The position numbers were made by a program, and so were the translations under genes. A stretch of 11,378 bases of DNA, taken from positions 1 through 11,378 of the forward strand of contig NZ_KB375273.1 of the NCBI RefSeq assembly GCF_000314735.2, written 5' to 3'. How positions within the stretch are numbered: the stretch's first letter is position 1; the number at the start of each line of letters is the position of its first letter. Shown here in pieces: positions 1-6,867 of this stretch. A model generated the notes under the pieces. It saw only the letters and a program-made list of their open reading frames with translations. It was not told the origin of the DNA and searched no databases. The DNA is from Afipia felis ATCC 53690. GTDB taxonomy: Bacteria > Pseudomonadota > Alphaproteobacteria > Rhizobiales > Xanthobacteraceae.

Positions 1-271
1 CCACATCGCAGCTCCACCGCGCACACATGTGGTCGACGTCGTAACCGTGCGGTATCGGGCCTTTGAATTTCTCGAACACGTAGCGATGCACGGGCATGAC
101 GCGCCGCGTGCCTGGTCGCAGGATACGGCCATAAGCGCCGCGGCCGAACGCATCGCCATAGCCGTCGTCGCCACCGAGCCACAGCCAGCAGCCGCACGGC
201 GTCACCCACACGCGATCGGGCGCGAGCAGCTCCTCGATCGTTTCTGGCTGTCGGCGGCGAGGGCTTTTCAT
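1..271 (-). CDS. HNH endonuclease, 3' end beyond window
   Basis: The visible 90 residues form an HNH-type nuclease domain of the phage HNH_3 kind. An N-terminal zinc-like CxC (C26, C28) and Trp-rich stretch is followed by a GYG loop at 37-39, then H62 in MPVHRYVFEKFKGPIP and the catalytic-type VDHMC (D80, H81, C83) with C88. The reading frame is still open at base 1, so the C-terminus is missing. The ATG at 271 overlaps the stop of the upstream 54-aa gene as ATGA, which fixes the start although no good Shine-Dalgarno is present. In many tailed phages a small HNH protein sits beside the terminase genes and helps packaging. That role is possible here if terminase lies just to the left, but it cannot be seen. 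A free-standing homing nuclease is the alternative. Confidence 0.85.
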   Translation of the reverse strand, partial: MKSPRRRQPETIEELLAPDRVWVTPCGCWLWLGGDDGYGDAFGRGAYGRILRPGTRRVMPVHRYVFEKFKGPIPHGYDVDHMCARWSCDV

Positions 272-432
272 CGCGGGCCCGTCATTGCGAACCAGCTCCA
301 TATGCCGAGCATCCATGGGAAAATGAAGCCGACATTCAGCACAAAAATGATGCCGAAAAGCTCCAGCAACCGCTCCCCGCGTTCCGCCGCTTCGACGACT
401 TCAACGAGGTATTCCTCCAGCGGATCCCTCAT
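268..432 (-). CDS. Small single-span membrane protein (54 aa)
   Basis: This gene encodes an acidic N-terminal half (MRDPLEEYLVEVVEAAERGE) followed by a long hydrophobic stretch at about residues 22-50 (FGIIFVLNVGFIFPWMLGIWSWF), giving one or two closely spaced membrane passes. The ATG at 432 overlaps the helicase stop as ATGA and has GGAG about 5 bases upstream. I preferred it to longer in-frame starts that would lie inside the helicase gene. The stop overlaps the HNH start in the same way, so all three are translationally coupled. I do not recognise the family and no function can be assigned. Its place between helicase and HNH could fit a late-early membrane role, but that is only position. 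Confidence 0.7.
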   Translation of the reverse strand: MRDPLEEYLVEVVEAAERGERLLELFGIIFVLNVGFIFPWMLGIWSWFAMTGPR

Positions 433-2417
433 TTCTCCGGTGCCTCGTGATAGCGATCGAGCACGATCAGCGTGCAGCGCGTCTGCGTGCCGTCGATCGT
501 CAGTCGCGTGATTTCGGAATTCGTAATCATCACGCCGGGCACCGGGCATTGCCGCAGCGCGTCTTTCCACGCGCCGTGCTGCCAGTCGCTGCCCTCGAGG
601 TGCTCGGCGACCTTGACCGACTGGTTCGGCACCGCCAGCACCAGCTTGCTGTCCTCGAGCCCGAACTGCTGCAGCGCCTCGGCGAGCTTGATGCTGTTCT
701 TGCGCATCACCGGCGCGACGATCTCGCGCGTGTTGAACAGTCCGAAACCGGCGATCGTGATGTCGCGGCGCGCCTGCACATAGGTGTAGTCCGGCTCGCG
801 CGCATGGCCGTCGTCATCGGTTGTCCTGCTGTCGGCGATCGCCTGGCCGATCGTGTTGCGGCTGGAATTGCGCCAGGCGCGCACCGGCGCCGTCAGGATC
901 CGGTCGACGCATTGCCGATAGTTCGGCTTCGCGTCCTCAACCTCCGGCAGGCTGTCGGCGGTGAAGTTCTCCGTCCACCAGCGCTCCTCGTTGGGGTCGA
1001 GGTGCGTGTCCATGGCGGCCGCGAGATCGTCACCGAGCAGGATGGCCGCGCAGGCCAGCAGCGTGCCATAGGTATCCTGCCCGCGCTTGTCGTGGCCGCC
1101 CTTTTGCAACGCCTCGGCGAACCGATCGAACTGCTGTTTGAAGCCGAGCCCGCCTTCACCCCAGCCGTGCATCATCAGCGCCAGCACCATCGGCCCGGTC
1201 GTTTCCGCGTTCAGCGCGGCCGGCTTCGGCTGGTTGAGGTTGATCGGTCCCAGGCGCAGCACGGCGCAGCGGCTCATGTCCTGCGCGCCGTGCAGCGGGT
1301 TGTTGATCGCGGAAAACAGGAAGGCCGAGTACATCTGGAATTGCGAGGCCTCACCCTTGGTCGGGCCGCCGCGGTTGCCGACGTCGCCGCTCGCCGAGGT
1401 GCGCATCAGGTGCACCACGTTCTGCAGCTTGCGCGGGTCGCTGTCGGGCTCGAGCTCGTCCAGCGCCACCGGCCGGGCGTCGTGGCCCATGGCCTGGTAG
1501 ATACCGGCGGCCGTAGTGTCGGCCGATTTGAACAGTGCCTCGCCGAAAATCGCGTGCAGCGCCTTCTGCAGCGTCGACTTGCCGGTCGACCGATCGCCGA
1601 GCAGCAGCACCGCCGAACGCCAGTCTAGCGCGCCGCCGAGAAAGGCGTTGCCAATCCACCCCAGCAGCAGGAGCGGATCGATCTCCGGCCGTGTCCAGGT
1701 CCATTTGCGGAACGTCTCGAGCAGCACGCGCGCGGGGTTGTCCTCCGGCGTGATCTTCTCCGTCCATGGCTCCGGCAGCGCCGACAGGCGCGGATAGAGC
1801 TTGCCCTGGTGCACGCCGGTCGGCAGCTCCTTGAAGCGGCCGCCCTTGTCGGCCATCCAGAGGCGATCACCGGCATGATAGACGAACTGTCCCCCGGCCA
1901 TGGTCCATCCGCCACGGCCGCGCATCTTGTCGGCCGGCGAGAAGAAACCGCGATAGGCGCAGGCCTTGAACAGCGTTTCCTTGATCTCGTCAGCCTGAAA
2001 GCTCGCGATCGGCGGCTTGTATGGCTCGCCCGTTTCCGGGTCGACGCCGGATTTTGCCTTACCCCAGCGCGGGTGCATCCATTTCGGATAATTCGGCGCG
2101 ACCGCGAACAGATCCTGAATGCCGCTCTGGTTCACTTTGTCGGCCGTCATGCTGCGAAATTGCCCGCGGCTGTCGATGAAATAGAAATTTCCGCCCTCAA
2201 ACCCGATCGGCTCAACCGGGCATTCGCATCCCTGATCGGTCGGCATGCCGTCGAGCCCGCGCGTCCATTGACCTGCGAGCACCTTGTTGAGCCCGCGCGG
2301 CGTCAGCGGCGGCGGATCGGCGCGGAATTTTCGCTGCCGCTCGATCTCGCGCGCCGCCTTGTCCATCTGCACGACGTTGGCAGATGCCCCCCGCGTATTT
2401 TTCTTGTTATCGGCCAC
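429..2417 (-). CDS. Phage P-loop replicative helicase (SF3/P4-primase type)
   Basis: This 662-aa protein has a central ATPase core: Walker A GDRSTGKST at 274-282 (K280, S281), Walker B VALDELE at 317-323 (D320, E321), a sensor-like FLFSAINNP at 366-374, and an arginine (R383) that may act as a finger. The arrangement resembles the helicase half of P4-type phage/plasmid primase-helicases. No primase motif is present; that activity appears to be in the Toprim gene two genes upstream, so primase and helicase are split. It would unwind phage DNA at the fork in the cytoplasm. Start: GTG at 2417 has GGGGAA just upstream. A GTG 15 bases further up (2432) is in frame but has no Shine-Dalgarno and sits in a GC hairpin. 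The exact family name is uncertain; the ATPase call is firm. Confidence 0.85.
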   Translation of the reverse strand: MADNKKNTRGASANVVQMDKAAREIERQRKFRADPPPLTPRGLNKVLAGQWTRGLDGMPTDQGCECPVEPIGFEGGNFYFIDSRGQFRSMTADKVNQSGIQDLFAVAPNYPKWMHPRWGKAKSGVDPETGEPYKPPIASFQADEIKETLFKACAYRGFFSPADKMRGRGGWTMAGGQFVYHAGDRLWMADKGGRFKELPTGVHQGKLYPRLSALPEPWTEKITPEDNPARVLLETFRKWTWTRPEIDPLLLLGWIGNAFLGGALDWRSAVLLLGDRSTGKSTLQKALHAIFGEALFKSADTTAAGIYQAMGHDARPVALDELEPDSDPRKLQNVVHLMRTSASGDVGNRGGPTKGEASQFQMYSAFLFSAINNPLHGAQDMSRCAVLRLGPINLNQPKPAALNAETTGPMVLALMMHGWGEGGLGFKQQFDRFAEALQKGGHDKRGQDTYGTLLACAAILLGDDLAAAMDTHLDPNEERWWTENFTADSLPEVEDAKPNYRQCVDRILTAPVRAWRNSSRNTIGQAIADSRTTDDDGHAREPDYTYVQARRDITIAGFGLFNTREIVAPVMRKNSIKLAEALQQFGLEDSKLVLAVPNQSVKVAEHLEGSDWQHGAWKDALRQCPVPGVMITNSEITRLTIDGTQTRCTLIVLDRYHEAPEK

Positions 2418-2429
2418 AGTTTCCCCGCT

Positions 2430-2455
2430 CACGCCGGCGCCGCCGGCGAGCCTTA
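2430..2455 (-). promoter_or_regulatory. GC-rich hairpin before helicase start
   Basis: The short gap upstream of the helicase gene can fold into a hairpin with a GCCGGC/GCCGGC stem, a 3-base loop, and a further CTC/GAG pairing after a 2-base bulge. It covers the upstream GTG at 2432 and lies about 15 bases before the preferred GTG at 2417. There is no U-tract, so it is not a normal terminator. It could tune translation or slow polymerase between the 275-aa gene and the helicase. This is inference from the fold alone. Confidence 0.3.
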
Positions 2456-3280
2456 CGTTGCGAAAATTCGGCTTCCGAGAAACTTCACCCGATAGAGCCC
2501 GGATTTGGAGCGATGATCTTCGCTGCAGTAACGTCGGAAGGCATGCTCATGGGTTTCGTCGTCACGCATTTCGAAGCCGGTGCCGATAAGACCGCCTTTC
2601 CACGATCCTTTTTCGGGCCCGACTTCTCTGGCGAATTCGAGATTGAGTGCGCGTCTACGCTTCTTTGGCAGGAGAAAGCCGATCCAGCGAAACCATCCGG
2701 TGCCGAGCCGCCACTCGCGTTCCTCGGCATACGTCGTCGCCTCGATCGTTTCCCCATCGTAGTCCTCAATCAAGAAGCGGGCTTTGGTCGCGCGATCGAT
2801 AACTACGCAACGATCATCCCACTTCATTTTTGCGACTTCGCCTTCAAGCGTACCATCTGCGTTGTAGATGCGATGCGCGATCTGTCGCCACTGCGTCCAC
2901 GGCAGAAAACAGCTCCATTGCTGCCGCAACCGGCTATCCATCATCCGGCCGCCATTGCGACCAAAGTGCACGACCAGATGACCATCGCTAAGCGTGAAGC
3001 CGTAGCTGCGGACGTCGTATGACCAATAGAAATCACGACCCAGCCGCTCGACTGTCGCCGCATCCCAGCCGGGAACGATCCTCTCCTTGAAAGGCTGGAT
3101 CACGTTCGGAAGCGCCAGGATCAGCGTATATTTCCACGCACTGATGCGGAGGTGGCACGGCGAGCCCTCACCATCACCACTCGAGGACAACAGAACGGTC
3201 CATTTCTTCCAGTCACCCGGATGCCATGTGAACGGTCCAAAATACCGATCGTTGTCGCCCCATCGCATTGCACGCATCAT
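2453..3280 (-). CDS. Conserved uncharacterised phage protein (275 aa)
   Basis: This soluble-looking protein is rich in Trp, Tyr and Phe (WGDNDRYFGPF at 7-17, CFLPWTQWRQI at 124-134, GTGWFRWIGF at 193-202, VGPEKGSWKGG at 220-230, then a His/Arg-rich HAFRRYCSEDHRSK). I recognise the WGDNDRYFGPF and EVGPEKGSWKGG patterns from unannotated proteins of rhizobial and related phages, but no function is known to me. No nucleotide-binding loop, signal peptide or membrane segment is visible. The ATG at 3280 overlaps the primase stop as ATGA and is preceded by GAGGGGAG at good spacing. The frame stays open upstream inside the primase gene, but that extension is a shadow. Its fixed place between primase and helicase suggests a part in replication, perhaps as a loader or DNA-binding accessory; this is inference. 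Confidence 0.8.
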   Translation of the reverse strand: MMRAMRWGDNDRYFGPFTWHPGDWKKWTVLLSSSGDGEGSPCHLRISAWKYTLILALPNVIQPFKERIVPGWDAATVERLGRDFYWSYDVRSYGFTLSDGHLVVHFGRNGGRMMDSRLRQQWSCFLPWTQWRQIAHRIYNADGTLEGEVAKMKWDDRCVVIDRATKARFLIEDYDGETIEATTYAEEREWRLGTGWFRWIGFLLPKKRRRALNLEFAREVGPEKGSWKGGLIGTGFEMRDDETHEHAFRRYCSEDHRSKSGLYRVKFLGSRIFAT

Positions 3281-4431
3281 GCTGCTCCCCTCAATGTGTC
3301 GTTCAGATCCTTGCCGATCACCGCCGCGACTTCGGCGGCCGCGCGGCCCGTGGCGCGGATCGCCGCCATGCCGCGATCGAATTGCGCGATCGCCTCGGGC
3401 TTTTGCCAATCGTTCTGGCGGTGCACGATCACGCTGTCGCAGCACGCCGGCAGACGGCCGGCGACGTGCACCATGTTGGAAAGGGAAAGCATCGCCCAGG
3501 TGCGGTGCTGCGGCGCCGCCAGCACTTCCGAAAGTCCGTCCTCGACGCCTTCGGACAGCGAGAGCGTCTCGACCAGGCCGAGCTGTGCCGCATCGGCTGG
3601 CGAATAGTGCCCCTCGCCGCGCCATAGCGGGATGACCAGGCCGAGGCTGTCCGGCCAGATCTTGCGCGCCTTCTGCTCATAGCCATCGGGCGCGGGCGGA
3701 ATGTCGGCCTTGTCGGAAAAATCGTCGCGCAGATATGTCTGGTGGATCGCTTTCACCTTCATGGCGCCGTCGACGCAGCACGCGATGATGGCGGGGTGAA
3801 AGCTCTCGCCGACCTTGTCGCCGCGTTTGTTGCGATGAATGTATTTGTGGCTCGCCTTGAAGCGCAGCGCATGCGGCACGATCAGGCCGTTGCGCGGGCC
3901 GAGGAACGGAGCTTTCCGCAAATCGATGCCGCGCGCCTCGCGCAGATAGATCTCACCGCCGGTGCCGATGATCGGCACAGCCTCCTTTGCGAACGTGTAA
4001 AAGGCGCGGCCCTGCTTGCGGCGCAGCTCCTCGGCTTGCGTGTTGCGCGCGCGAGCTTGCACCGCGAAGGATTTGGCACGGTCGCGATCAAGCTCGGCCT
4101 GGCTGATGCGGCCAAGGCCCAGCATATCGATCGCCCAGTTTGCGGCCTCCTGCGCGCCGCGCCGATTGAGGTGATACCAGCCCTGGCAATAGGCAATCAG
4201 CTCGAGCGACCGGCCGCACTCGCCCGTGGTGTAGTTCTTCCACGACAGACCATCGGCCTTCTGCCAGATCGCGAAATTGCCGTGGCCGGATCCGCGAGGA
4301 TCGTCGATCACGGCCGTCGAGCGGCGGGCACCAACATCGAGCTTGCAGATGCGCAGCACGTCGCCCGGCCGATCGTCGAGGATCGCCTTCAAATCCTGCC
4401 AGCCCTGCGCGGTGCGGAGGTTAATTGCCAT
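3277..4431 (-). CDS. Toprim-domain DNA primase (P4-type)
   Basis: This 384-aa protein resembles the primase half of P4/plasmid-type primases. The N-terminal part has the stretch GLSWKNYTTGECGRSLELIAYCQG (residues 61-84), typical where a CHC2 zinc finger has decayed, then a middle domain (LGPRNGLIVPH at 177-187, CCVDGAMKVKAIHQTYL at 218-234). The C-terminal Toprim begins at ETLSLSEGVEDGLS with E294-G295 and ends with GKDLND near 373-378. The usual DxD of Toprim is poorly kept: the aligned segment reads VIVHRQND, leaving only the second acidic position. It would prime phage replication together with the downstream helicase. The ATG at 4431 overlaps the 71-aa gene by 11 bases and has AGG five bases upstream. 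The Toprim call is good; full catalytic activity is uncertain. Confidence 0.8.
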   Translation of the reverse strand: MAINLRTAQGWQDLKAILDDRPGDVLRICKLDVGARRSTAVIDDPRGSGHGNFAIWQKADGLSWKNYTTGECGRSLELIAYCQGWYHLNRRGAQEAANWAIDMLGLGRISQAELDRDRAKSFAVQARARNTQAEELRRKQGRAFYTFAKEAVPIIGTGGEIYLREARGIDLRKAPFLGPRNGLIVPHALRFKASHKYIHRNKRGDKVGESFHPAIIACCVDGAMKVKAIHQTYLRDDFSDKADIPPAPDGYEQKARKIWPDSLGLVIPLWRGEGHYSPADAAQLGLVETLSLSEGVEDGLSEVLAAPQHRTWAMLSLSNMVHVAGRLPACCDSVIVHRQNDWQKPEAIAQFDRGMAAIRATGRAAAEVAAVIGKDLNDTLRGAA

Positions 4432-4636
4432 CGCGGCCTACCCTTACGGCTTCTTCGATCGCGGACAGGCAGTTGCGGATGCGGTTCGCGTAGCGGCGAT
4501 CGGCGCGCTGATCGAAATCCGTCAACAGATGCGCGCGCAGGCGGCCGGCGTGCTCGAGCTCCTCGAGGCGGCCGCGCAGGATCGGCGCCAGGCACGCCGC
4601 ATCGTCGCGATCGAGCCGGAGCGATACGTCGCTCAT
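4421..4636 (-). CDS. Hypothetical protein, 71 aa, Arg-rich helical
   Basis: This is a short, highly charged, predicted helical protein (LRGRLEELEHAGRLRAHLL, RRYANRIRNCLSAIEEAVRVG) with many Arg, Asp and Glu residues and no membrane segment or metal motif. The ATG at 4636 has GAGGTG five bases upstream and overlaps the stop of the winged-helix gene as ATGA. Its 3' end runs 11 bases into the primase gene, so the two are probably coupled. I do not recognise the family. Its place directly before the primase suggests an accessory to replication, which is only positional. Confidence 0.7.
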   Translation of the reverse strand: MSDVSLRLDRDDAACLAPILRGRLEELEHAGRLRAHLLTDFDQRADRRYANRIRNCLSAIEEAVRVGRDGN

Positions 4637-5058
4637 AGCTGCACCTCGTCTAGAAGTGTTTTGAGCCTCGCTCTGTTCTTCGCATCTAGACGGTAGCCTT
4701 CGCGCCAGACCGTTTCGAATTTGATCTCGTGATTATCGAGCACCTTGCGGGCATGGTGTGCCCATACTTTGAGGATCGCATCGTTAGGCTGATCGCAGTC
4801 GAGCGATGATCCGTACATCACCGCGAAGATATGAGCGTTGGTGGCGACGCCCTGCCGGGCATACAGCACACTCACAAACGTAGCCGGCCCGCGACGCATG
4901 CCGAGCAAACGCAATTTCGAGCGGGTCTGATCGCCCAAGCCAAGGAGATCCTCCAGCTCGGCCACTCGATCGCGAAGTAGATGGAGCTCATTGGCCCTGC
5001 CGGCGAAATACTGCAGATCGCAGATTGGGCCTGGCGGTCCTTTGCTACGCTCGATCAT
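4633..5058 (-). CDS. PhoB/OmpR-type winged-helix DNA-binding protein
   Basis: This 141-aa protein has a short coiled coil (residues about 20-41, RANELHLLRDRVAELEDLLG) followed by a winged helix resembling the output domain of response regulators. The segment ILKVWAHHARKVLDNHEIKFETVWREGYRLD (95-125) matches the recognition helix and wing pattern of that family. No receiver domain is present, so it is not a two-component regulator as it stands. The coiled coil could mediate dimerisation. The ATG at 5058 overlaps the stop of the 46-aa gene as ATGA; its own Shine-Dalgarno is weak, suggesting coupled translation. It probably regulates phage or host transcription, or binds replication-origin DNA. 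The fold is assigned from motif resemblance by eye. Confidence 0.7.
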   Translation of the reverse strand: MIERSKGPPGPICDLQYFAGRANELHLLRDRVAELEDLLGLGDQTRSKLRLLGMRRGPATFVSVLYARQGVATNAHIFAVMYGSSLDCDQPNDAILKVWAHHARKVLDNHEIKFETVWREGYRLDAKNRARLKTLLDEVQL

Positions 5059-5195
5059 GTCAGCACCCGCGCGAGCGCCGCGATCATCTGCAGCAGCGCA
5101 TCGCTATGCTGGGCGGCCAGATCCGCCTCGATCGACAGGCATAAGCCTGCGCCGGCGAGGACAACGCTGTAACGCCACAGATCCGCGAGAAACAT
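5055..5195 (-). CDS. Small hydrophobic protein (46 aa)
   Basis: A short frame begins MFLADLWRYSVVLAGAGLCL and ends ALARVLT. The first 22 residues are hydrophobic enough for one membrane pass or an amphipathic helix, and the rest is Ala/Leu-rich helix. The ATG at 5195 is preceded by GAGGGGG inside the end of the upstream gene, and its stop overlaps the winged-helix ATG as ATGA. These signals and the otherwise unexplained 140-base gap support it as a real gene despite its size. The family is unknown and the function cannot be assigned. Confidence 0.6.
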   Translation of the reverse strand: MFLADLWRYSVVLAGAGLCLSIEADLAAQHSDALLQMIAALARVLT

Positions 5196-5197
5196 GG

Positions 5198-5842
5198 CTA
5201 CCCCCTCACCTGTCCGGCGATCCGATCAAGCAGGTCGTTCACGGCATGATCGGCCTCGCGCAGATCCTCGATCTTCATCCGCGCCTTGCGCACCGCCTCG
5301 CGCGACACGCCAAGTGCGCGGGCAAGGTCGGCATTACCCACCTCGAGCTCGACGGCGGTTATGTAGATCGCCATCAGTCGCACGCGTGACGAAGCAAGCC
5401 ATTGCGGCGCATGCGGCCGCTGCACCGTGAAATCAGTTGTCAGCACCGTTTCGATGTCGATCTGCTGCGTTCGCGCGATCTCGATCATCACCAGGCGATG
5501 AAATCCCTTCACCACTTGCGGCGGTTTGGCTTCCGGCACTTCGCCGAGCGCAGCCCGCAGCTTTTTCAGCGTCGCAGGCGTGGGCCTGAAAGCGCCGCGG
5601 CGCAGATCGCGCCATGTCCAGAACGAAATGCCCGCCTTCTGCGCGAATTTTTCATGACCGATGCCGAGATCCTCGCGTTTCTTGTTGATCGCGATGATTT
5701 GCGCAGCGGCATCAGCAACGGTTGACGAACTGAGGGGTGATGCGGATGGGCTCTCGCACGGTTGACGAACTGAGGGGCGTGTGCGCAAACGCACGTCGTC
5801 GCGCAAGGCTGTGTCGTCGATGATGTGCAGTTGCGCCGCCAT
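5198..5842 (-). CDS. Dual-HTH protein: XRE plus DnaA domain IV-like C-terminus
   Basis: This 214-aa protein has two DNA-binding regions. Residues about 45-100 form an XRE-like helix-turn-helix (HEKFAQKAGISFWTWRDLRRG). Residues about 145-212 (RVRLMAIYITAVELEVGNADLARALGVSREAVRKARMKIEDLR) resemble the DnaA domain IV pattern: a long helix, a turn, then a recognition helix with the AxRALGxSxxxVxxA spacing. The first 42 residues are low in structure and include two copies of a 20-bp DNA repeat read in different frames. It sits early in the leftward operon ahead of the primase and helicase, so it may be a replication initiator or an early regulator. Start ATG 5842 has GGGGGCTAGG upstream and lies 5 bases after the previous stop. 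A shorter start after the repeats is possible. Confidence 0.7.
   Translation of the reverse strand: MAAQLHIIDDTALRDDVRLRTRPSVRQPCESPSASPLSSSTVADAAAQIIAINKKREDLGIGHEKFAQKAGISFWTWRDLRRGAFRPTPATLKKLRAALGEVPEAKPPQVVKGFHRLVMIEIARTQQIDIETVLTTDFTVQRPHAPQWLASSRVRLMAIYITAVELEVGNADLARALGVSREAVRKARMKIEDLREADHAVNDLLDRIAGQVRG
5718..5777. repeat. Two 20-bp direct repeats, 40-bp period
   Basis: Two exact copies of ACGGTTGACGAACTGAGGGG lie at 5718-5737 and 5758-5777. The 40-base period is not a multiple of three, and the copies are read in different frames of the 214-aa gene. Selection or duplication is therefore at the DNA level rather than for a protein repeat. Possible roles are iterons of a replication origin inside an initiator gene, or an operator. 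Confidence 0.75.
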
Positions 5843-5847
5843 TTTGC

Positions 5848-6093
5848 CTAGCCCCCGTCGAGCTCGTCGAACGCATCACGCAACACACACAGATGTTCCT
5901 TGAACTGATCGCGCACCGACTGGCGCCGATCGACGACAGCATTCCGGATGACGAGCAGCGGCCGCGTGCGCGGCGGCGGCGCCAGCATCGCGCCTGCCCT
6001 GGCGGCGCATTCGCGCTCGTACTGCTCGCGCCAGGCTGGATCGCCGAGCGACCGGCGCGGCACCACAGGCATGTGAATGACGGCCGCGGTCAT
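5848..6093 (-). CDS. Hypothetical protein, 81 aa
   Basis: This small basic protein has a Pro/Arg-rich first half (VPRRSLGDPAWREQYERECAARAG, LAPPPRTRPLL) and a helical second half (SVRDQFKEHLCVLRDAFDEL). No membrane segment, metal site or known fold is visible. The ATG at 6093 overlaps the upstream stop as ATGA. Its own Shine-Dalgarno is weak, so translation is probably coupled. It lies in the leftward operon between the 108-aa gene and the dual-HTH gene. I do not recognise the family. Confidence 0.65.
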   Translation of the reverse strand: MTAAVIHMPVVPRRSLGDPAWREQYERECAARAGAMLAPPPRTRPLLVIRNAVVDRRQSVRDQFKEHLCVLRDAFDELDGG

Positions 6094-6416
6094 GGCAGCG
6101 ATGCCCTTTCGAGCTTGGTGAGATCACCGCGCATGAAGCCGAGCAGCGAATTGCTGTAGGCGATCACGCGGCTCTCAGCTTTTTCATCCTTGTCGGAGCG
6201 GGCAAAGGCGATGGCTGCGAGACATTCGACGAGGTTGGCGGCCTCGTAACCGATCACCGGCGCATCCTCGCTTGGCCGCATGCGCGTGATCGCTACCTGC
6301 TCACGCAACTCGCGGATCGCGGCATCGGAGAGCTGTATCCGGCGATCCTCGACGAGACTTTCCCCGATCAGGATCAGCCGTCGCAACAATTCCTGCGGAG
6401 CGACAGACAGCGTCAT
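6090..6416 (-). CDS. Hypothetical protein, 108 aa, helical
   Basis: This mostly helical soluble protein starts MTLSVAPQELLRRLILIGESL and contains GYEAANLVECLAAIAFARSD. The frame stays open upstream, but the ATG at 6416 has GGAGGG seven bases before it and overlaps the previous stop as ATGA, so the longer version is a shadow. No catalytic or metal-binding motif can be seen. Both ends are coupled to neighbours by ATGA overlaps, which places it firmly in the leftward early operon. The function is unknown. Confidence 0.7.
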   Translation of the reverse strand: MTLSVAPQELLRRLILIGESLVEDRRIQLSDAAIRELREQVAITRMRPSEDAPVIGYEAANLVECLAAIAFARSDKDEKAESRVIAYSNSLLGFMRGDLTKLERASLP

Positions 6417-6739
6417 GTCTTCGCCCTCCAATGGAGAGCCAGCACCGCGGTGTCGCCACTGATGCCCGTCGTCACCGCCTTGACGGCCGCATTCGGGTGC
6501 AGCTCGCGCCAGGCAGCGACTTCCTTGTTCATCCATTCCTGAATGCCGGGCGGCCACGTCTCGAAACGATGGCCGATGCCGCTGGCCTCAAGGTCGCGCT
6601 GTTCGATAATCAGATTGAAATAGGTGAAGTTGCAGCCCTCGAGATCGAGCGTGACGATCTTGTCCTGCTGCACATCGGGCGCATCGGCGGGCGAGAATTC
6701 GCCGACGCTCGCGCGGCGTGGGATGGCGCAGGCGCTCAT
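6413..6739 (-). CDS. Hypothetical protein, 108 aa
   Basis: This soluble protein has alternating strand and helix segments (DKIVTLDLEGCNFTYFNLIIEQRDLEASG, then EWMNKEVAAWRELHP, then DTAVLALHWRAKT). The ATG at 6739 overlaps the stop of the 43-aa membrane gene as ATGA, and the longer in-frame extension is rejected because it would cover that gene. It has no recognisable motif. It has exactly the same length as its downstream neighbour, but the two share no visible sequence similarity. The function is unknown. Confidence 0.65.
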   Translation of the reverse strand: MSACAIPRRASVGEFSPADAPDVQQDKIVTLDLEGCNFTYFNLIIEQRDLEASGIGHRFETWPPGIQEWMNKEVAAWRELHPNAAVKAVTTGISGDTAVLALHWRAKT

Positions 6740-6867
6740 GACAGCACCCACACGATGCGAAGAAGATTTGCCGCGACGCCGACAAGCAGCGCCGCGGCGA
6801 TCAGAGATCCGGTGACGCAAAAATCCTGGCCGCTCTCTGGTGTCGTGAAATGGAAATGCTTGCGCAT
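6736..6867 (-). CDS. Small membrane protein (43 aa)
   Basis: A short N-terminal polar part (MRKHFHFTTPESGQDFC) precedes one clear membrane helix (VTGSLIAAALLVGVAANLLRIVWVL, residues about 18-42). The ATG at 6867 overlaps the stop of the Cro-like gene by one base (TGATG) with GGAGGG about 10 bases upstream. The stop overlaps the next ATG. It is the second gene of the leftward operon. Small early membrane proteins in phages often act in host takeover or superinfection exclusion, but nothing in the sequence shows which, so no function is assigned. Confidence 0.65.
   Translation of the reverse strand: MRKHFHFTTPESGQDFCVTGSLIAAALLVGVAANLLRIVWVLS

Noticed and set aside
1..271. Rightward 160-aa frame starting at 29
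   Set aside because: It overlaps a leftward HNH gene with clear family motifs and an ATGA-coupled start, and it has low-complexity composition.
447..1628. 393-aa rightward frame opposite the helicase gene
   Set aside because: It is an antisense shadow of high-GC coding DNA: repetitive Arg/Ala/Val composition, no Shine-Dalgarno, and the opposite frame has Walker motifs. The same reasoning removes 3742-4638, 7429-7965 and 9828-10487.
2453..3625. Longer 390-aa version of the 275-aa gene
   Set aside because: The extra N-terminus overlaps the primase gene by over 300 bases and is low-complexity Arg-rich. The ATG at 3280 has a good Shine-Dalgarno and an ATGA overlap.
6090..6739. Adjacent 108-aa genes as a tandem duplication
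   Set aside because: The lengths are identical, but the two protein sequences show no similarity by eye.
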